Source: Margaritispora aquatica
Lineage: Eukaryota > Ascomycota > Leotiomycetes > Helotiales > Discinellaceae
NCBI GenBank assembly: GCA_007644065.1
Contig: VJWN01000007.1
Location: 2,944,167-3,008,166, forward strand
Direction: 5' to 3'
Length of the DNA stretch: 64,000 nucleotides
The position numbers and the translations under genes are program-made. Below are positions 1 through 11,578 of this stretch, piece by piece (positions within the stretch are counted from its first letter, which is position 1; every line of letters begins with the position of its first letter). Below the pieces are notes generated by a model. The model had not been told where the DNA came from, did no database searches, and was given only the letters and a program-made list of their open reading frames with translations.

Positions 1-40
1 TGCCATATATGAGATCGAAGCTAAGGCCTGGACTTTGCAG

Positions 41-316
41 TCTGTCCACGAAAACCGCATCTACTCCCTCAAAATGCACTGCGGCGACCAGTACCCAGAC
101 AAGCCACCCACCATCCAATTTATTTCTGAAGTCAACCTCCCATGCGTCAACCAGCGTAACGGCCTCGTAGACCCATCCAAGCTTCCTTGCCTGCAGAGCT
201 GGAACCGCGATATGACCATGGAGACGGTCCTCATCGAGCTACGACGCTACATGGCCCATCCAGCACACAAGAAGCTGCCCCAGCCAGAGGAAGGCAAGAC
301 CTACCCTCAGATATAA
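41..316 (+). CDS. MMS2: Ubiquitin-conjugating enzyme E2 variant (Mms2/UEV), 3' exon only
   Basis: Mms2 is a catalytically dead E2 that pairs with Ubc13 to build K63-linked ubiquitin chains, chiefly for error-free post-replication repair (PCNA polyubiquitination). The window opens inside an intron; its acceptor (ctttgcag) ends at base 40, and the exon reads in frame to TAA at 314-316. Seen directly: the UEV core VHENRIYSLKMHCG, the proline-rich turn QYPDKPPTIQF, and the NLPCVNQRNG stretch followed by LPCLQSW. An active E2 would carry its catalytic Cys near here in an HPN context, and no such context is present, as expected for a UEV. The end, near KKLPQPEEGKTYP, is typical for the family. About 91 residues are visible, so some 50 N-terminal residues lie upstream. 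The 3' end converges with the LYR-motif gene. Identity is firm; only the 5' boundary is missing. Confidence 0.92.
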   Translation, partial: SVHENRIYSLKMHCGDQYPDKPPTIQFISEVNLPCVNQRNGLVDPSKLPCLQSWNRDMTMETVLIELRRYMAHPAHKKLPQPEEGKTYPQI

Positions 317-851
317 AGCGTGTTTCAGTAGGCAGGTAACAGGTGCACGAGTTGTCAGGCTTATAGGGGGCGGTAGCATTAGAGATTGAGATTTTTCAGG
401 ATCTGTTCATGGATGGTAGATGCCGGATGGCTCTTTCTTTTGAGGGTTAGGATGCATCAGCGCGGCGAACAGGTTTTTAGTGAACTGCGGATATGATGTC
501 TTTACATGAGCGATGAAGTTGCGTATGAACAAGAACGATTTTTGGAGCGAATATACATATTGTTTCGGGTTACGTTTATATGTGAGCCCCATGTGATATC
601 TAAGGAATAGAAGCGAGTACAATACAAAATTGCGAATGAAAAAAGGCTACGTAGACTGATATTTAGATCAAAGATTTGTGCTTGAGCCAACCTTATAACT
701 TGACACAATAACATGAGGCTTGGGATCAACATTCGTAGATGTGAACTCCACACATGAATGCAAATTGGTGTGTTCAGCAGGCCATACAAGGAAGTCCTAT
801 TATAGAGACAAATAAGTATCAAGCTTCATTTGATCAGTCAACCAGTTCTAT
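317..851. other. Convergent intergenic region, no gene seen
   Basis: This holds the 3' flanks of two convergent genes, MMS2 (+) and the LYR-motif gene (-). Short ORFs here on both strands show no domain or splice structure. Nothing else is recognised. Confidence 0.7.
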
Positions 852-2007
852 TCAACGGCTTTCCTTCTGCAAGGCTCCGTTTGTGCTTTCCCCTCTCCCA
901 GATGCCCTTTCCCTAGCAGCAAGCCTTTCCCTCTCCTCCTTTCTCACTCTCCTCTCTTCCTTCTTTGCTCTCCTCCTCTCCTCTCTCTCCACACTCCAAA
1001 GTTCCTTCTCCTGATCCATAACCTTCAGCATCTTCACACTCAACTCCTGTGCCCTATTAACATCCCTGCTCATCAACCTTTTCAATTCCTTCCTCCTCAA
1101 AGCACTCTGCAAATGCCACGGCGTCTCCCCGTCAAAAAACTCACTCCTCAAGATCTCCTTTCCCTCTCTATCCCACTTCTCCCTCGGAGCATCCATCCTC
1201 CTAAGCGCCTTCCCATCCACCCCTTCTTGGCCTCGAACCTCATCCATTCCAAACGGAAACCGCAGGTTATGCTCCCACGCCTCCTCATTCTCGCCCTCTG
1301 TTGTCTGATACTCGAGTTGATCCAGGTCATCGCGGCGCTTTTGCTTCGTCTGCAGTTTCTGTCGAAGCACTCGTGAGAGGAACGGCGACATGGGTTTCTT
1401 GAACCGCAGGAAGGGCAGGTAGTCAGCGTAGCTCAGCGATGGAACGTGTCGGACCCCACTGCTAAGTTTCTTGAGGGGTAGAGGACGGATTTCTAGCACT
1501 TTGGGTGCATTAGGGTACGGGGCAGGTGTGGGAGGACGGGGAGGCATAGGTTGTGCTATGGCCCGAGAGTGGGAAGAACGGGCGTGTAATTCGTGAAGGA
1601 TAGAGTGGATCTGCGTGATAGACGGCGAATGGCCTGCTGCCGCAGCTCGAAGGAACTCTTCTGCCTGTAGAGAGGACAATCAGATGATAGTTCGGTATGT
1701 GTGGATTAAGAGACCAACTGCATAGCCAACCTTCAACGCAGGCACAACCAGGTTTGGGCTGACATCATTCTTGCTTCTCTGGAAGCGCTTGCGTATGAAG
1801 TGCTTGATCGGATTCACATGTTTTGTGTATTCAATATCATCCGGTAAGGGGATCTTGGGACATTGAATAAGCAGGGCTTTGTATAGCGCTTTGCCTGTAG
1901 GTTACTTGTTAGTGATCGAGAACTTTCGACAAGGTGCTCTGGAAAACTATACAGGCTATACGATGCGCACCCGATTTGCGCGGGAGAAACTGGCCTGGGG
2001 CTGGCAT
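852..2007 (-). CDS. LYR-motif (Complex1_LYR) protein, probably mitochondrial
   Basis: Three exons on the minus strand: 2007-1962, 1894-1719 and 1664-852, joined by introns of 67 and 54 nt (donors gtatag and gttggt, acceptors cctacag and ctctacag). They total 1035 nt, or 344 residues. The first splice rebuilds a basic segment followed by LYKALLIQC, the L-Y-(K/R) signature of LYR adaptors. A positively charged helix (IRKRFQR) follows about 25 residues on, as in the LYR fold. LYR proteins act as adaptors for mitochondrial Fe-S or respiratory-complex assembly, usually by binding acyl carrier protein. This one is long for the family. After the LYR domain (about residues 12-85) comes a proline-rich linker (about 110-130), then a highly charged Lys/Arg/Glu C-terminal coiled-coil region. 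Fungi have such extended LYR proteins of poorly defined role. The start ATG was chosen because only its frame joins the LYR exon. Confidence 0.75.
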
Positions 2008-2647
2008 TCATCTGGTGAGTTGGCATTGGATTTCTAGCCATCTGAGGGAACATCAATGCCCAAGATGTAGACGTGGTAGGGCACGGTCACAAACGCGTTG
2101 ATCACGTGAATTTCAACTCCACTCTCTTGTAAGCTGTAAAGACGTTTCAATTACAGTAGTTTCAGTGAAGTGAGATTGACCCTTCTCGGTCGCATTACAA
2201 GAGCAGATATGTTTCTAACTCAGCACTCGGTTTGAATACGCATGTTGTAAACACGCAGATAAGGTAGATCAAATAGCTATCGCTGGCAAGCAATATATTC
2301 GCTTATGTCTAACCGCATATTTTTCTGCTATAGTCGGTGGGTCACCGAGGAGTCCCTCTGTATTCAAATGCCTTCCAAATAGCATCGAATTGTTGGAGTT
2401 CCAGCGCAATTCCAGCTTCGATCTCAGATACGAGGCCTGGCTCCAGATAATGCTTCCTCCAAATCATTACTCCACAGCCAGCCTGTGAGAATATCCTCCA
2501 TACTAAGTATCCACAACCAACCATATTCGATACGTCGGCATGCCACACTAAAGGTGTGCACTCCTTTCTCTTCATCAATTGATAAATGACCAGCGGTTTC
2601 CCCCTCCAAGTAGGTTGTCACTCTTCAGTCTATTTAGAGTTGTGCTC
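2008..2647. other. Intergenic region; may hold 3' exon(s) of the upstream unknown gene
   Basis: Two overlapping minus-strand frames lie here (2342-2578 and 2424-2621). The first contains a Trp/Cys-rich stretch with VWRIFSQAGCG; the second contains YLEGETAGHLSIDEEKG. One may be a terminal exon of the gene that starts at 3494, because that gene's stop codon lies within a donor-like sequence. I could not find a convincing acceptor that settles the frame. The remainder is the LYR gene's promoter side. Confidence 0.4.
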
Positions 2648-3494
2648 TCACCTTTGTCCAAGAGTTGTAAGAGCTGGTTCCATTATACTTCTTCCGACTT
2701 GGTAGGTCGGCTGAAAGTGCAAGCGCAGACTTGCTTGAATTTCGTCTTCTTCATCCTCATCTTCGTCCATCCCCAAGATGCCATCGGCTGCCAATTCTAT
2801 GGAAATTAGCATGGCATTCTAGGTAACACAAGATTGAGAACTGAAAGACATGGTTGAGATAAAACTTACTATTTCTACGACGAAGATATTCTAGTTCAGA
2901 CAAATCTCGCGAGACATCCTTTGATAAATGCAAGTCAAATCTGTCGGTCCAAACAGGCTCCTCATTTCGTCTACTGCCAAATTTACACAACCGCCTAGGA
3001 ATGAAACTGATACTTGACGGCCTCTTCTCTGTAACTCCTGGGGAGACACACGTGGTAGATTTGCTGGGAAGAACAGCGGTGGCGCTGGCACGTCGTAAAT
3101 CTCCCGTATACAAGAACTCTTGGAGCGAAATTTTCTCATTTTCGTACTCTTGCACTTTCCAAAACTCGTCGGGATGTTTCTTGGTGGTTCTGATGGAGAC
3201 GGCAACGCTGATCCGTGAAATAATGGATGCTACCGAGCCTTTTCTCCAGTGCGTGCTGCGGAAATCGGGAAGCGATAGTTGACGTGGTCGCGTCGCAGGG
3301 GCTTGATTGTCTGAACGGCTGTCTTCCTGAATTGAACTCCTGGGATTGCCTTGAATCTCTTGGTAGTCTATTTTGCGGAAGAGGTTGAAAGCATTGCCGA
3401 TAGTGATGGAAGTATCTGATTTGGTTTTGGTGCTTGCGCCACATGAGCAAATTCCTTGTGTTGATTTTGAAGCTTCCTGCTTGAGGGAAGTCAT
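2648..3494 (-). CDS. Hypothetical protein, two exons, 3' end uncertain
   Basis: Not recognised. Exon 1 is 3494-2870 and exon 2 is 2796-2648, split by a 73-nt intron with a good donor (gtaagt) and a gctaat branch site just before acceptor ccatag. They total 774 nt, or 257 residues. The protein is polar and basic in its N-terminal 200 residues, with many Ser, Arg and Lys, and has a Cys pair (ICSCG) near the start. It then turns sharply acidic (MDEDEDEEDE) about 40 residues before the end. There is no signal peptide or membrane segment. The reading frame extends 10 codons upstream of 3494 but begins with TTG, so the first ATG is used. The stop codon TGA sits inside AAAG|GTGAGA, a near-perfect donor, so a further exon downstream is quite possible and the C-terminus given here is a minimum. 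Confidence 0.45.
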
Positions 3495-3797
3495 GATGAT
3501 ATTTAGTTGAGCAGCAATGCCCAAATTGTGTTAAAAGCCAAATATCATGGGTGGATGATGAAATCAATGCTGCGAATCTTGTAGATTCCGCACACGCTGA
3601 CAGTCGCGGTAACGCGACTCAAAGCTAAACTTATGTGATTGTAAACTGCATGCGTGTCATAGTGAATGTAAAGGTGACAAGAAGCCATTCACAAGTCCAC
3701 ACATTGAGGATAAGCAAATCATCATCAATGTGCCAATAGCAAGTTCCGCTGCCGGCAACTAATCGTAGCGTATCAAAATTATCGAAAACGGGACGAT
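3495..3797. other. Intergenic region, no gene seen
   Basis: This is the promoter of the minus-strand unknown gene and the 3' flank of the bZIP gene. No ORF or structured element is recognised. Confidence 0.6.
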
Positions 3798-6307
3798 TTA
3801 GCCATTATAGCCCGCCTTGATAGCAGTGATGATTGATGCATTTACATCAGATGGTCTAAATCCAGGTGAGCGACCTAAACAAACTCCACGATCAAGAATT
3901 GCTGTACAAAATTCACAATTAGCTTCATATCACAAGACGTTACACAAAGAGCAATAGGCTTACCTTCTAGCAAAACGCTAACGCTTATTGTGACCAGACG
4001 CTTCTCGCTAAGCGGTGGTTCGCTTACAACAGACGTGTTTGTAACACCATACATAGCTCGGTCAGTATGTTGAACTTGCATTGTTCTGAAGATTGGATCA
4101 AGGTTGCTAGCTTCTCTGGTTGACGAGTTGTTCTCCCAATCAGCATATCCAAGAGGAAATGGAAATGCTTTTGCTTCTGGTTTGCTGAAATCAAAATTGT
4201 AAAAATACGAACTGGTCTCACCTAGCGCCTGGTCTGCTGGGCTTTGAGGTGTGAGTGGTGATAGCGTACTTTCACTACTTGTAGCACTCTTTGGTCCTAT
4301 GAGCTCAGAGAAATCGATTTCTGCAGTAATGAATTCTGCAGTCGGAGGAATATCCAACCCACGACCTCGAAGATATCCTTCGACGTCGTTCGGGTCAAAG
4401 AAGTCTCCTCCGAAGCCTGGGACGTTACAACGCATGTCATCTTGTAACGAGTCTTGAACTTCGGTTATCCGGGGAGAGAAAGGTCCCATAGAAAATCCGG
4501 TTCGAACCTTTGGTGCGCTGGTGATATCGTATTCGTCCATGGGATAATAGGTACCCGAACCACCAGTGTGCAAAAATGGCATTTGCCAGCCCTGGAGGGT
4601 TTCCTTTGCAGTTTTCGCAAGTGCATCCTTTAATTTATTCAATAGTTCTTGTTTGGTGACGTACATCAGAGAGAATCCAAATTTCTCTTGAATCTTACCT
4701 GGTGGAGGATGCTCCATCCCAAGTAGCGTGACACCTCTTTCCAGGGCTCCGCGATGAATTCTACGGGCGAATGAAAACTCGTTGTAATTATGCGTCCTTG
4801 GCAAAGGTGGCTGAATGAAAGGTAAAAAGGTCTGTGAGAAACTTTCCACTGACGGCAACTCAACCCTGTATTGTTGTATATCCGAGAAGTCAAAGGGAAA
4901 GCTTGCGTTGTCTTCGGAAGGGCGAGTGATGACTTGAAGCTCGTTGCGTCGAGTCTTCGTCTGATGGTCAAAGTGGATTGGCACTTGTTCGATTGGACTG
5001 TCATCCTTACTGACAGTATACCCTCCCCATGGTTGCACAGGAGGTTCAACTTCTCGAACAATGTCTTTCTGGACTTTCTTTGGTGGTTCTCGAGAGTTCT
5101 TCTTGCGAGGTGCAGGTTCGGGGTCACTCTGTTGTACATTCTCTTGAATGTGCGACTCTTCCAAGTTACCATCATCATTACTAGTAGCTTTAGCTAAAGC
5201 CAAAAATCTCTTAGTCGTGGTTTGAAGTTGGTGACCAAACTCAGGTTCTCTTTGAAGAAGTCCCTTCCCCACGGCAAAGTCGTACAGACTAATGAAGATG
5301 TTACTCATCTCCTCATTTGTCCCACGAAGATCCTGGACTTGCTTCTCAAGTGAAGTAATAGTAGTCTCTTTCCGAGAGCGGTAAGCTCTCTGTGCCATTC
5401 TTATCTGTGTTCGTCTTCGCTGTTCATTGTTAGTTAAGGTAGGTAATTCTCACGATGAATATTTCACGTGATCATGTAGATGAGGAATTTTTGCTTATTC
5501 CTGAGGCCAAGGGCGCAGTTGATAATTTTTGAATGTATGTAGCGTAAGCTATGAGAAGAAAAGAGATATACTTACATCTGCTGCTGTCTCGTCCTTGGTA
5601 TCAACCCTCGGCCTCCCTCTAGCTTTTTTCCTAGCCTCTTCTTCTTCAGCTAGCATTTGAGCATCGTCCATCTTATTCTTCCTTCTCCTCTTTACTCCCC
5701 TCTCAAGCTCATCGCTCTCAGTCTGTCTCTCATCATCCAAGTTGATTCTAGGATGATCCGTTATACCAAATGGCAGTTCAATCGTATGCTTCAGTCGCAT
5801 GCTTGCTGTATTTTGCGTGTTCAATGCATGCCTTCCATCATCGTAAGACTCTGCATTCAAGATCCCAAGATTTGAAGCATAGTTCGTAGATATTTCTGCC
5901 CCAATACCCCGGTATGATGCATCCATATATGGCCTCTGTCTTCCTAGTGCGCTGCCATTGGACTGGCTAAATGACATGGTTTCCATATTACGAGTCGTAG
6001 GTGCCGATAGGACGTATCCTGTGAATTGATCCGAGGGACTGGTTTGCAACTGAGTGTTGGCAGCGATGTTATGCTGTTCTTGTGAGATGCCGCTCCTATG
6101 ATTAGTGATCGAAGAAAGTGTAGCACGATTGTCGGCTCTGGAGCTAGGCGTCGATCGATCGTAGCTTGAACTAGAGTTGTCTGAGGTGTGGTTGGTCTGC
6201 ATAGCAGCTTGGGTCAAAATAGCAAGTGCATAGTCGTTTGGAACGAAACCATAGGGACTGTCCATAGCTTCTCCAGACCCATTGCGATGAGACTGCTCCT
6301 TATACAT
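3798..6307 (-). CDS. Large bZIP transcription factor
   Basis: Three exons: 6307-5576, 5419-3964 and 3901-3798 (introns 156 and 62 nt), totalling 2292 nt, or 763 residues. Splicing the first intron joins GRPRVDTKDETAAD to RRRTQIRMAQRAYRSRKE. This rebuilds the bZIP basic region (about residues 236-262) with its N-x-x-A-Q-R-A-x-R-like core. A short leucine/heptad stretch (ITSLEKQVQDLRGTN) follows. A Ser/Asn/Gln-rich N-terminus (about 1-200) and a bipartite basic cluster (VKRRRKNK) precede the bZIP. Downstream, a conserved fungal block (SFARRIHRGALERG and the following region) resembles the C-terminal domain often fused to fungal bZIPs. The last intron restores an ending with CLGRSPGFRPSDV, which is common in this family; without that splice the frame ends in unrelated sequence. 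Expected role: nuclear sequence-specific regulator. The target pathway cannot be named from sequence. The start is the first ATG downstream of in-frame stops; an extra 5' exon is not excluded. Confidence 0.82.
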
Positions 6308-7363
6308 GCTATCATCCTTTGTAACAAATCGTTGTAAGCAATGCCAGGATCGCCGGCAACAGGCCACACTCACCGCCAGCTAAAGCAATTGACGACCTGA
6401 GTGGGTGTCAAACTACACGTGGATTGCTAAGCAAAACCTTACTCTGCGTCGAATCTGCCGCTCAGTCGTCTGAAATGCGTACCTAGAAAGACGCACCGAG
6501 GAGGTAAAAGTTATATCACTAATCATCCCATTCCCGAGAAGTATTGCGTAACAGGTCACCTAGTGCTCTGTGCGCATTTGCCCATGCACGTTTTGCGGAC
6601 ATGCTTTTTGATTACTGAACCTCAATCCGCAGGAGAGATTATTTATCCGACTACATTTCTCGAAGTCACCCTGCACAAGGACTGTACCTGGCGCATGTTA
6701 TGAGCCATTGCAATTCCTAAATGAGAGGCAAGGTACTTTGCAAATGCGTCACAGTGCTTGAACTCGGAAAATTATGAGCAACAAGTGTCAAGCGACTGAG
6801 GATGTCTGCGCCATACGGTATGTGTAGGATATGCCTCGAGTAACCTTCATTGCTTATGGCTATGTGGGAAACCATCAGGTTCTGTATGACGAAATCATGA
6901 TAGCAGTTTCTTTACCAGTGTCAGTATGTTTGGAGCTTTGGGTGATCAACCATTCATGTTTATTCCTAAAAAAGAACGCTATCGTACACTGTATGCCCTC
7001 ATCTTGATAATTTCCTTCCGAACGCCATCCTTATGATGCAAAAACCCAGAGCCAAAGACACCGTTAGATGAAAAGAGAGGACAAGCCGTGCATCCATTCA
7101 TAGCTCAGCATGTAAGCAACGAGTCCCCCCACAAATATCAAGCACCGAACACCGCCTTGCCAGCCCACCCCGTCGCAATGCTTTTATGAAACCTGTTGTA
7201 TAGCCCTCTGCGAAGCAGCGAAGCAGAAGCAAAGATTTTCCGAAATAGAAACTGGGTATCGCTGCTCCTATGCAAACCGAAGCTGAAATTCCCCACGCCC
7301 TGGCATGCCATGGAAGCGCATTTGTCGGTAGTTTATGGTACAGTTGAACAAGTCGTATTGATT
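6308..7363. other. Long 5' flank of the bZIP gene
   Basis: About 1.05 kb separates the bZIP start from the end of CAF40, both on the minus strand. It contains no supported ORF. It probably holds the bZIP promoter and leader and the CAF40 3' untranslated region. The only ORF overlapping its edge (7098-7367, minus) shows no domain. Confidence 0.6.
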
Positions 7364-8612
7364 TCACATCTGGTTACCTGCGGAGGATTCGACAACATTG
7401 TCGGATAGATTAATGAGAAGCTGTGCCAAGCAGCGCTTTGTAGCTGCATCGTCGCGAAGAACGGAAGAGAATGTCGCATCACGAAGCGGTTCTGGGAGGC
7501 ACTGTCGAAGGGCTTCTCGAGCACGCGCATTGTCGCTGAGTCTATTGCAGGTTAATTGTTCGCATTCACATATCATCACAGAGGGTGCCTCTCACCTGAG
7601 AAAGCAGCGCACAACATGTTTCAGCAGTCTTGCTGTCTGTTGCTCCACCAGTTGTGAAACCATGTTGCTAAGAACTGTACCTACGGCATAGAAGCGCTCA
7701 TACGTTGCGCAGATGTAGTTTAGCCCATGATCATCAAGGAGAATCTTCTGCACGATAAAGATAGCGACCGTTTTGCTGAGTTCCGAACCTGTCTCCATGA
7801 TACGAAGGCACAAGGGGATAATCTCAGTGGTAAGAAGGAAGTTTATAACATCCGAAGAGTCATTCTTTACAAGCGCACCGATAACACCAAGAGAGGTCAA
7901 CCGCAAGTATTCGAAAGGTCGCGACTTGGATGTGGTATTTAGGAACGGATAGAGAAAGAGCGGAATATGGGCTAGATGCATCAGTTATGATCTTCTAAAA
8001 GTTGAGAAGGATCTTCACCATGCAGAAACAAACCTCTTGTCTCATTGTGGGATGCAACACATTGGAGGAGTGCGAGTGCATTGCAGACGCGATTCGAAGC
8101 AGCAGCTGTGAGTTGCGATGGGTTGAGTAGAGTGTAGACCGAGATTATCTCCTGAAGAAGTGAAGTCATAACACCTAATACATGTTAGAATCAATCTTCC
8201 CACGTCCAGCAATTCGTAAGTTACCGAAAGAATGCCACAAGATAAGGGCAAGTTCCGGAACTTGCTCGCGCTTTTTGCTAAGCTCAAGCAGAGCGGCTTC
8301 TCTCGTATCTTCGTTCAACAGATCAGCAATGAAAGCCAGGGTTCTCCTGTTTTCCTCCGTCACATTATCCATTATGCTTGTATCTTGTACATGCGATTGG
8401 ACATTGTTTGGTGCAGCTACACTATGAGCAGCGAGCCTGTTGTTATTGTAATGATGTTGTTGATGTTGCTGTTGATGGGCTGCAGAGACCGCTGCTGCTG
8501 CTGCTTGTTGCGCATGCTGTTGGTGACTCTGCTGATGTAGCCATGCAGCCTGTTGATCATGATTGAACTGATGCTGGTGCGAGAAAACATGTGTTCCTGC
8601 TCCGGGGAGCAT
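7364..8612 (-). CDS. CAF40: CCR4-NOT complex subunit Caf40/Rcd1 (CNOT9)
   Basis: Four exons: 8612-8225, 8174-8019, 7971-7596 and 7541-7364 (introns 51, 47 and 54 nt), totalling 1098 nt, or 365 residues. Caf40/Rcd1/CNOT9 is the armadillo-repeat subunit of the CCR4-NOT deadenylase scaffold, which acts in mRNA decay and translational repression. The Rcd1 domain begins near residue 83 ([20 protein letters not shown]) and runs to the end. Its hallmark blocks are all present: [51 protein letters not shown], and [20 protein letters not shown], the last restored by the final splice. The first 80 residues are a Gln/His/Ala-rich low-complexity tail ([13 protein letters not shown] and similar), disordered and common in fungal Caf40. 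The frame continues upstream of 8612 but with GTG, so ATG at 8612 is the start. Confidence 0.93.
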
Positions 8613-11578
8613 CTTGCGTCTTAATTCGTCCAGTTTGAAGCTCGAGGGGCTGATATACGAAAGTTCGTAGATAAAGGGCGCTTTCACAGGCCCAGGATTT
8701 CAGCGGAAAATAGTTCGCGGCGCTCTTCTCAACAAATAAAGACTCTGCGAACACGTAAGATCACGACAGTAAGTAGTTCTGTTGATATTCGATGAATGTA
8801 CCCGTCAAGATTTGGAATCGCTTGGTTGGAAACGGGTGCTGGCGGTGCTTCTGGATGACGGCGGGGGCCACTAATGAAAAGGCTTGGCAGCTGAGGCTCA
8901 AATGGATGATGAATTCGATAAAGTAGTCAAGCTTCTTATATCGCTGAAGAAACAAGATTCAAACTGATATCAAACACTCGACTTTGAAATATCTTGATAC
9001 ATTCGATTTCTAGAAATGAATGTATGAAATAGATAGCTTCTTGGCTGATCAGAAAGCAACCCAAATTCACCTTATATGTGATCTCAGAATCATTCATTTT
9101 TTTTTCAACCAAATTACATGAAGGTCGATTACCCGAGTTTCTGAGCTGTCAAATTTTGTTGATATTTTATTTGAGTCCAGGCAAATAGGCAGTCGCGTTA
9201 GAGTTGAGGTCTGTGGTTGTCTAGTGACATTCCTCAAGTTTGAGTCTTTTCAGCTTAGGGACAATTGTTAATGTGGTTGTTATCAAGAGCCCAGATAATC
9301 GAATTCCTTGAAATAAATAACCATTTGATAGCTCTACTGTTTCTCGCGCGAATGTACGTGTTTTCCATTTAGTATGCCATCAGAGTTGTTTTTTTATGTT
9401 TAAGATGCTAGAAGGCATCCTTGTGGTTCTCAGTTCCAAGACAACCTGGAAGGCATCATAATTCATGCTAAAAGTGCACATTACCTCCTCGTCGTCAAAG
9501 TTATACAAGTAGGCGATGAAGTTCCTTTCACAAAGACGTGCACATTTCCAAGTTCTCTTATACTGGCTCTTGGCGCATTACTACTCATGAGCATTTCATA
9601 GACTATGATTTGCAACTGCATACTTCCACGAGTGTTCTGAAATTCTTATTTCCTCCCCTCCGCCGATCTTCAAGGATGGTTTTTGAGATGTACTTAGTCT
9701 CATTCGGCTGTTTAGACTGTCAGGCGTTTTGTTTTAGGTCAAGGTATGGTCGTGGAATCCTAGAAACATGATGATGCCAGGTCCCAAGTGTCGGAAAGTC
9801 TAATTTGTCAACACAATGTGTCCTATACGTCGATGAAGGAGTTTCCTGTCCTACATGTGAATATGTTGAAATTTGGACTAGTCTATTGGACGACCTTCGC
9901 GTAGCACTAACCTGTGTATACCTACGTATATCCATGGTCTATCACATCGAAGCTGCAACTGTGCTGTCTCCTTTCCTGTTTATAAAATTTCAAGAAGACT
10001 ATCTCTGAAGTTGTGGGAGGCACAGTTAGTGAGTTTGTTTCCTCGTTAGTCAACGAAGTGGAACACTAGGTCGTGGGAATTTTTAGCATTCATCAACAAG
10101 TTTCCAACAAAAGAAAATATCAATCCATATCACACTTCAAACTCTGTCTAATAATATACTAAGTATATCTCAATCGATAAAGATGAACAAGCAATCAGGT
10201 ATGAAGAGATAACTCCTGAGCTGAGTGGTCTAAATCTGCTAGCAGGAGACATGACCTTTCTCATCCTACAATTCATCTTCTTCTTTCACGAAAACTTGTG
10301 TCCAGAACGCTCCCACCCTATGAACTTTCCACAGGAGGTTATATCGGTGGTACTAAACAGTATCATCATCTACACAGTAATACTGTTTCAAAGCAATCGA
10401 GGTTCTCTTCAAACAGTGGGTGTGAAATGCAGCATTATCTGACAGTTCTAATCCTATGCTCAGGTACTTCTCATATATGATCCAAAAATTGCCCAAGCAT
10501 CCGTGTAGATGGGTTGTGAGGTTTGAGCTTTAAGCTTTTATGGTTGTGCCCGGGTCCGCATCTTGAGCTCTTGCGGTCATTTTTATGTGATTGCTGACGG
10601 GTTACGGATTGGATGCAAATCCGACTGGCAATGCTCCAGGATATCTCTGTTGTGTTGAATCGGAAAATTCTTAGAGATAACTCTTGCATATGCTCGAGAA
10701 CTGCGAATGGTTTTTGAAAAAAGTTTGCATGGCTCTCAAATCGTTACCTGAAGCTAGTGGACGGAGTAACAACAGAGATACAACGCATCGGATCTCATTC
10801 TTGAGGATAAAACACATTCACAATCTCGCCGAATATCATATCATTTTTGCTTCCTACATCCGAATCTGAAAATGATTATCGTTGGGTACTTTAATATCAC
10901 GCACGATTTATCCAATAGCAAAGTCAGGTCCATCGTTTGTCAGCCCCCCTAGTTCGATTAGAGGTTGGTCGGCCTATTATCGTGCACTTGCCTTAGAGTA
11001 GCGCAAGAAGACACAAATTACCATATTGGGGCAATGGTGCTTCTTCGCTTTTCCGGCCACAGCATTTCGATAAATTCAAGTTTATGCATCGTTCGGTGTG
11101 CAACTCTCAACATATGTTCTCATGTTAGCTAGTATGCTGCACTAGTGTTGCATAGTTAGTATTTGTCAACGCACCGAGATGAGTAATCATGTATTCTACA
11201 CTATGGCTCGTAGTGAGACGTCTACCGGGGGATATTTTCTATATCGAGCACACAAGAGAAGCTTGAATCGGGATCTCAAGTACGATACTACTCGGTTACA
11301 AAACAAGATACCTTTGTTACTCCATAGTTTTGATGACCACCTCACCTAAGAAACTACCGTCTGAGCCGGTGTTGAGGGCAAAGACCAAGTCCCAGTCCAA
11401 CTGTGTTGATGAGTAAGTGATCCATGTATTCCTACAGCATCAGCGTGACATGGTAAAACTCTATCTCGCGGATGAGGCTCATTAGCTCTCTTACCTGACG
11501 AGCACATGACGCATTTTTGTCGCCCTAGTAACACAATAACATAGTTCTCGTAAACCAAAATTCAAACTCCACCACACA
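8613..11578. other. Gene-free interval of about 3 kb
   Basis: This lies between the 5' ends of CAF40 (-) and the transcription-factor-like gene (+), so it should contain two divergent promoters. It is AT-rich with many short ORFs on both strands (longest about 77 codons). None has a recognisable domain, splice-consistent continuation or signal peptide. No transposon termini, tRNA or tandem array was seen. Confidence 0.55.

Noticed and set aside
3798..3900. Reading the large bZIP without its last intron, ending at 3875
   Set aside because: Splicing 3902-3963 restores the family C-terminal block CLGRSPGF; the unspliced end is unrelated sequence.
8613..8687. N-terminal extension of CAF40 in the same frame
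   Set aside because: The extension would have to start at GTG; the ATG at 8612 is the first proper start.
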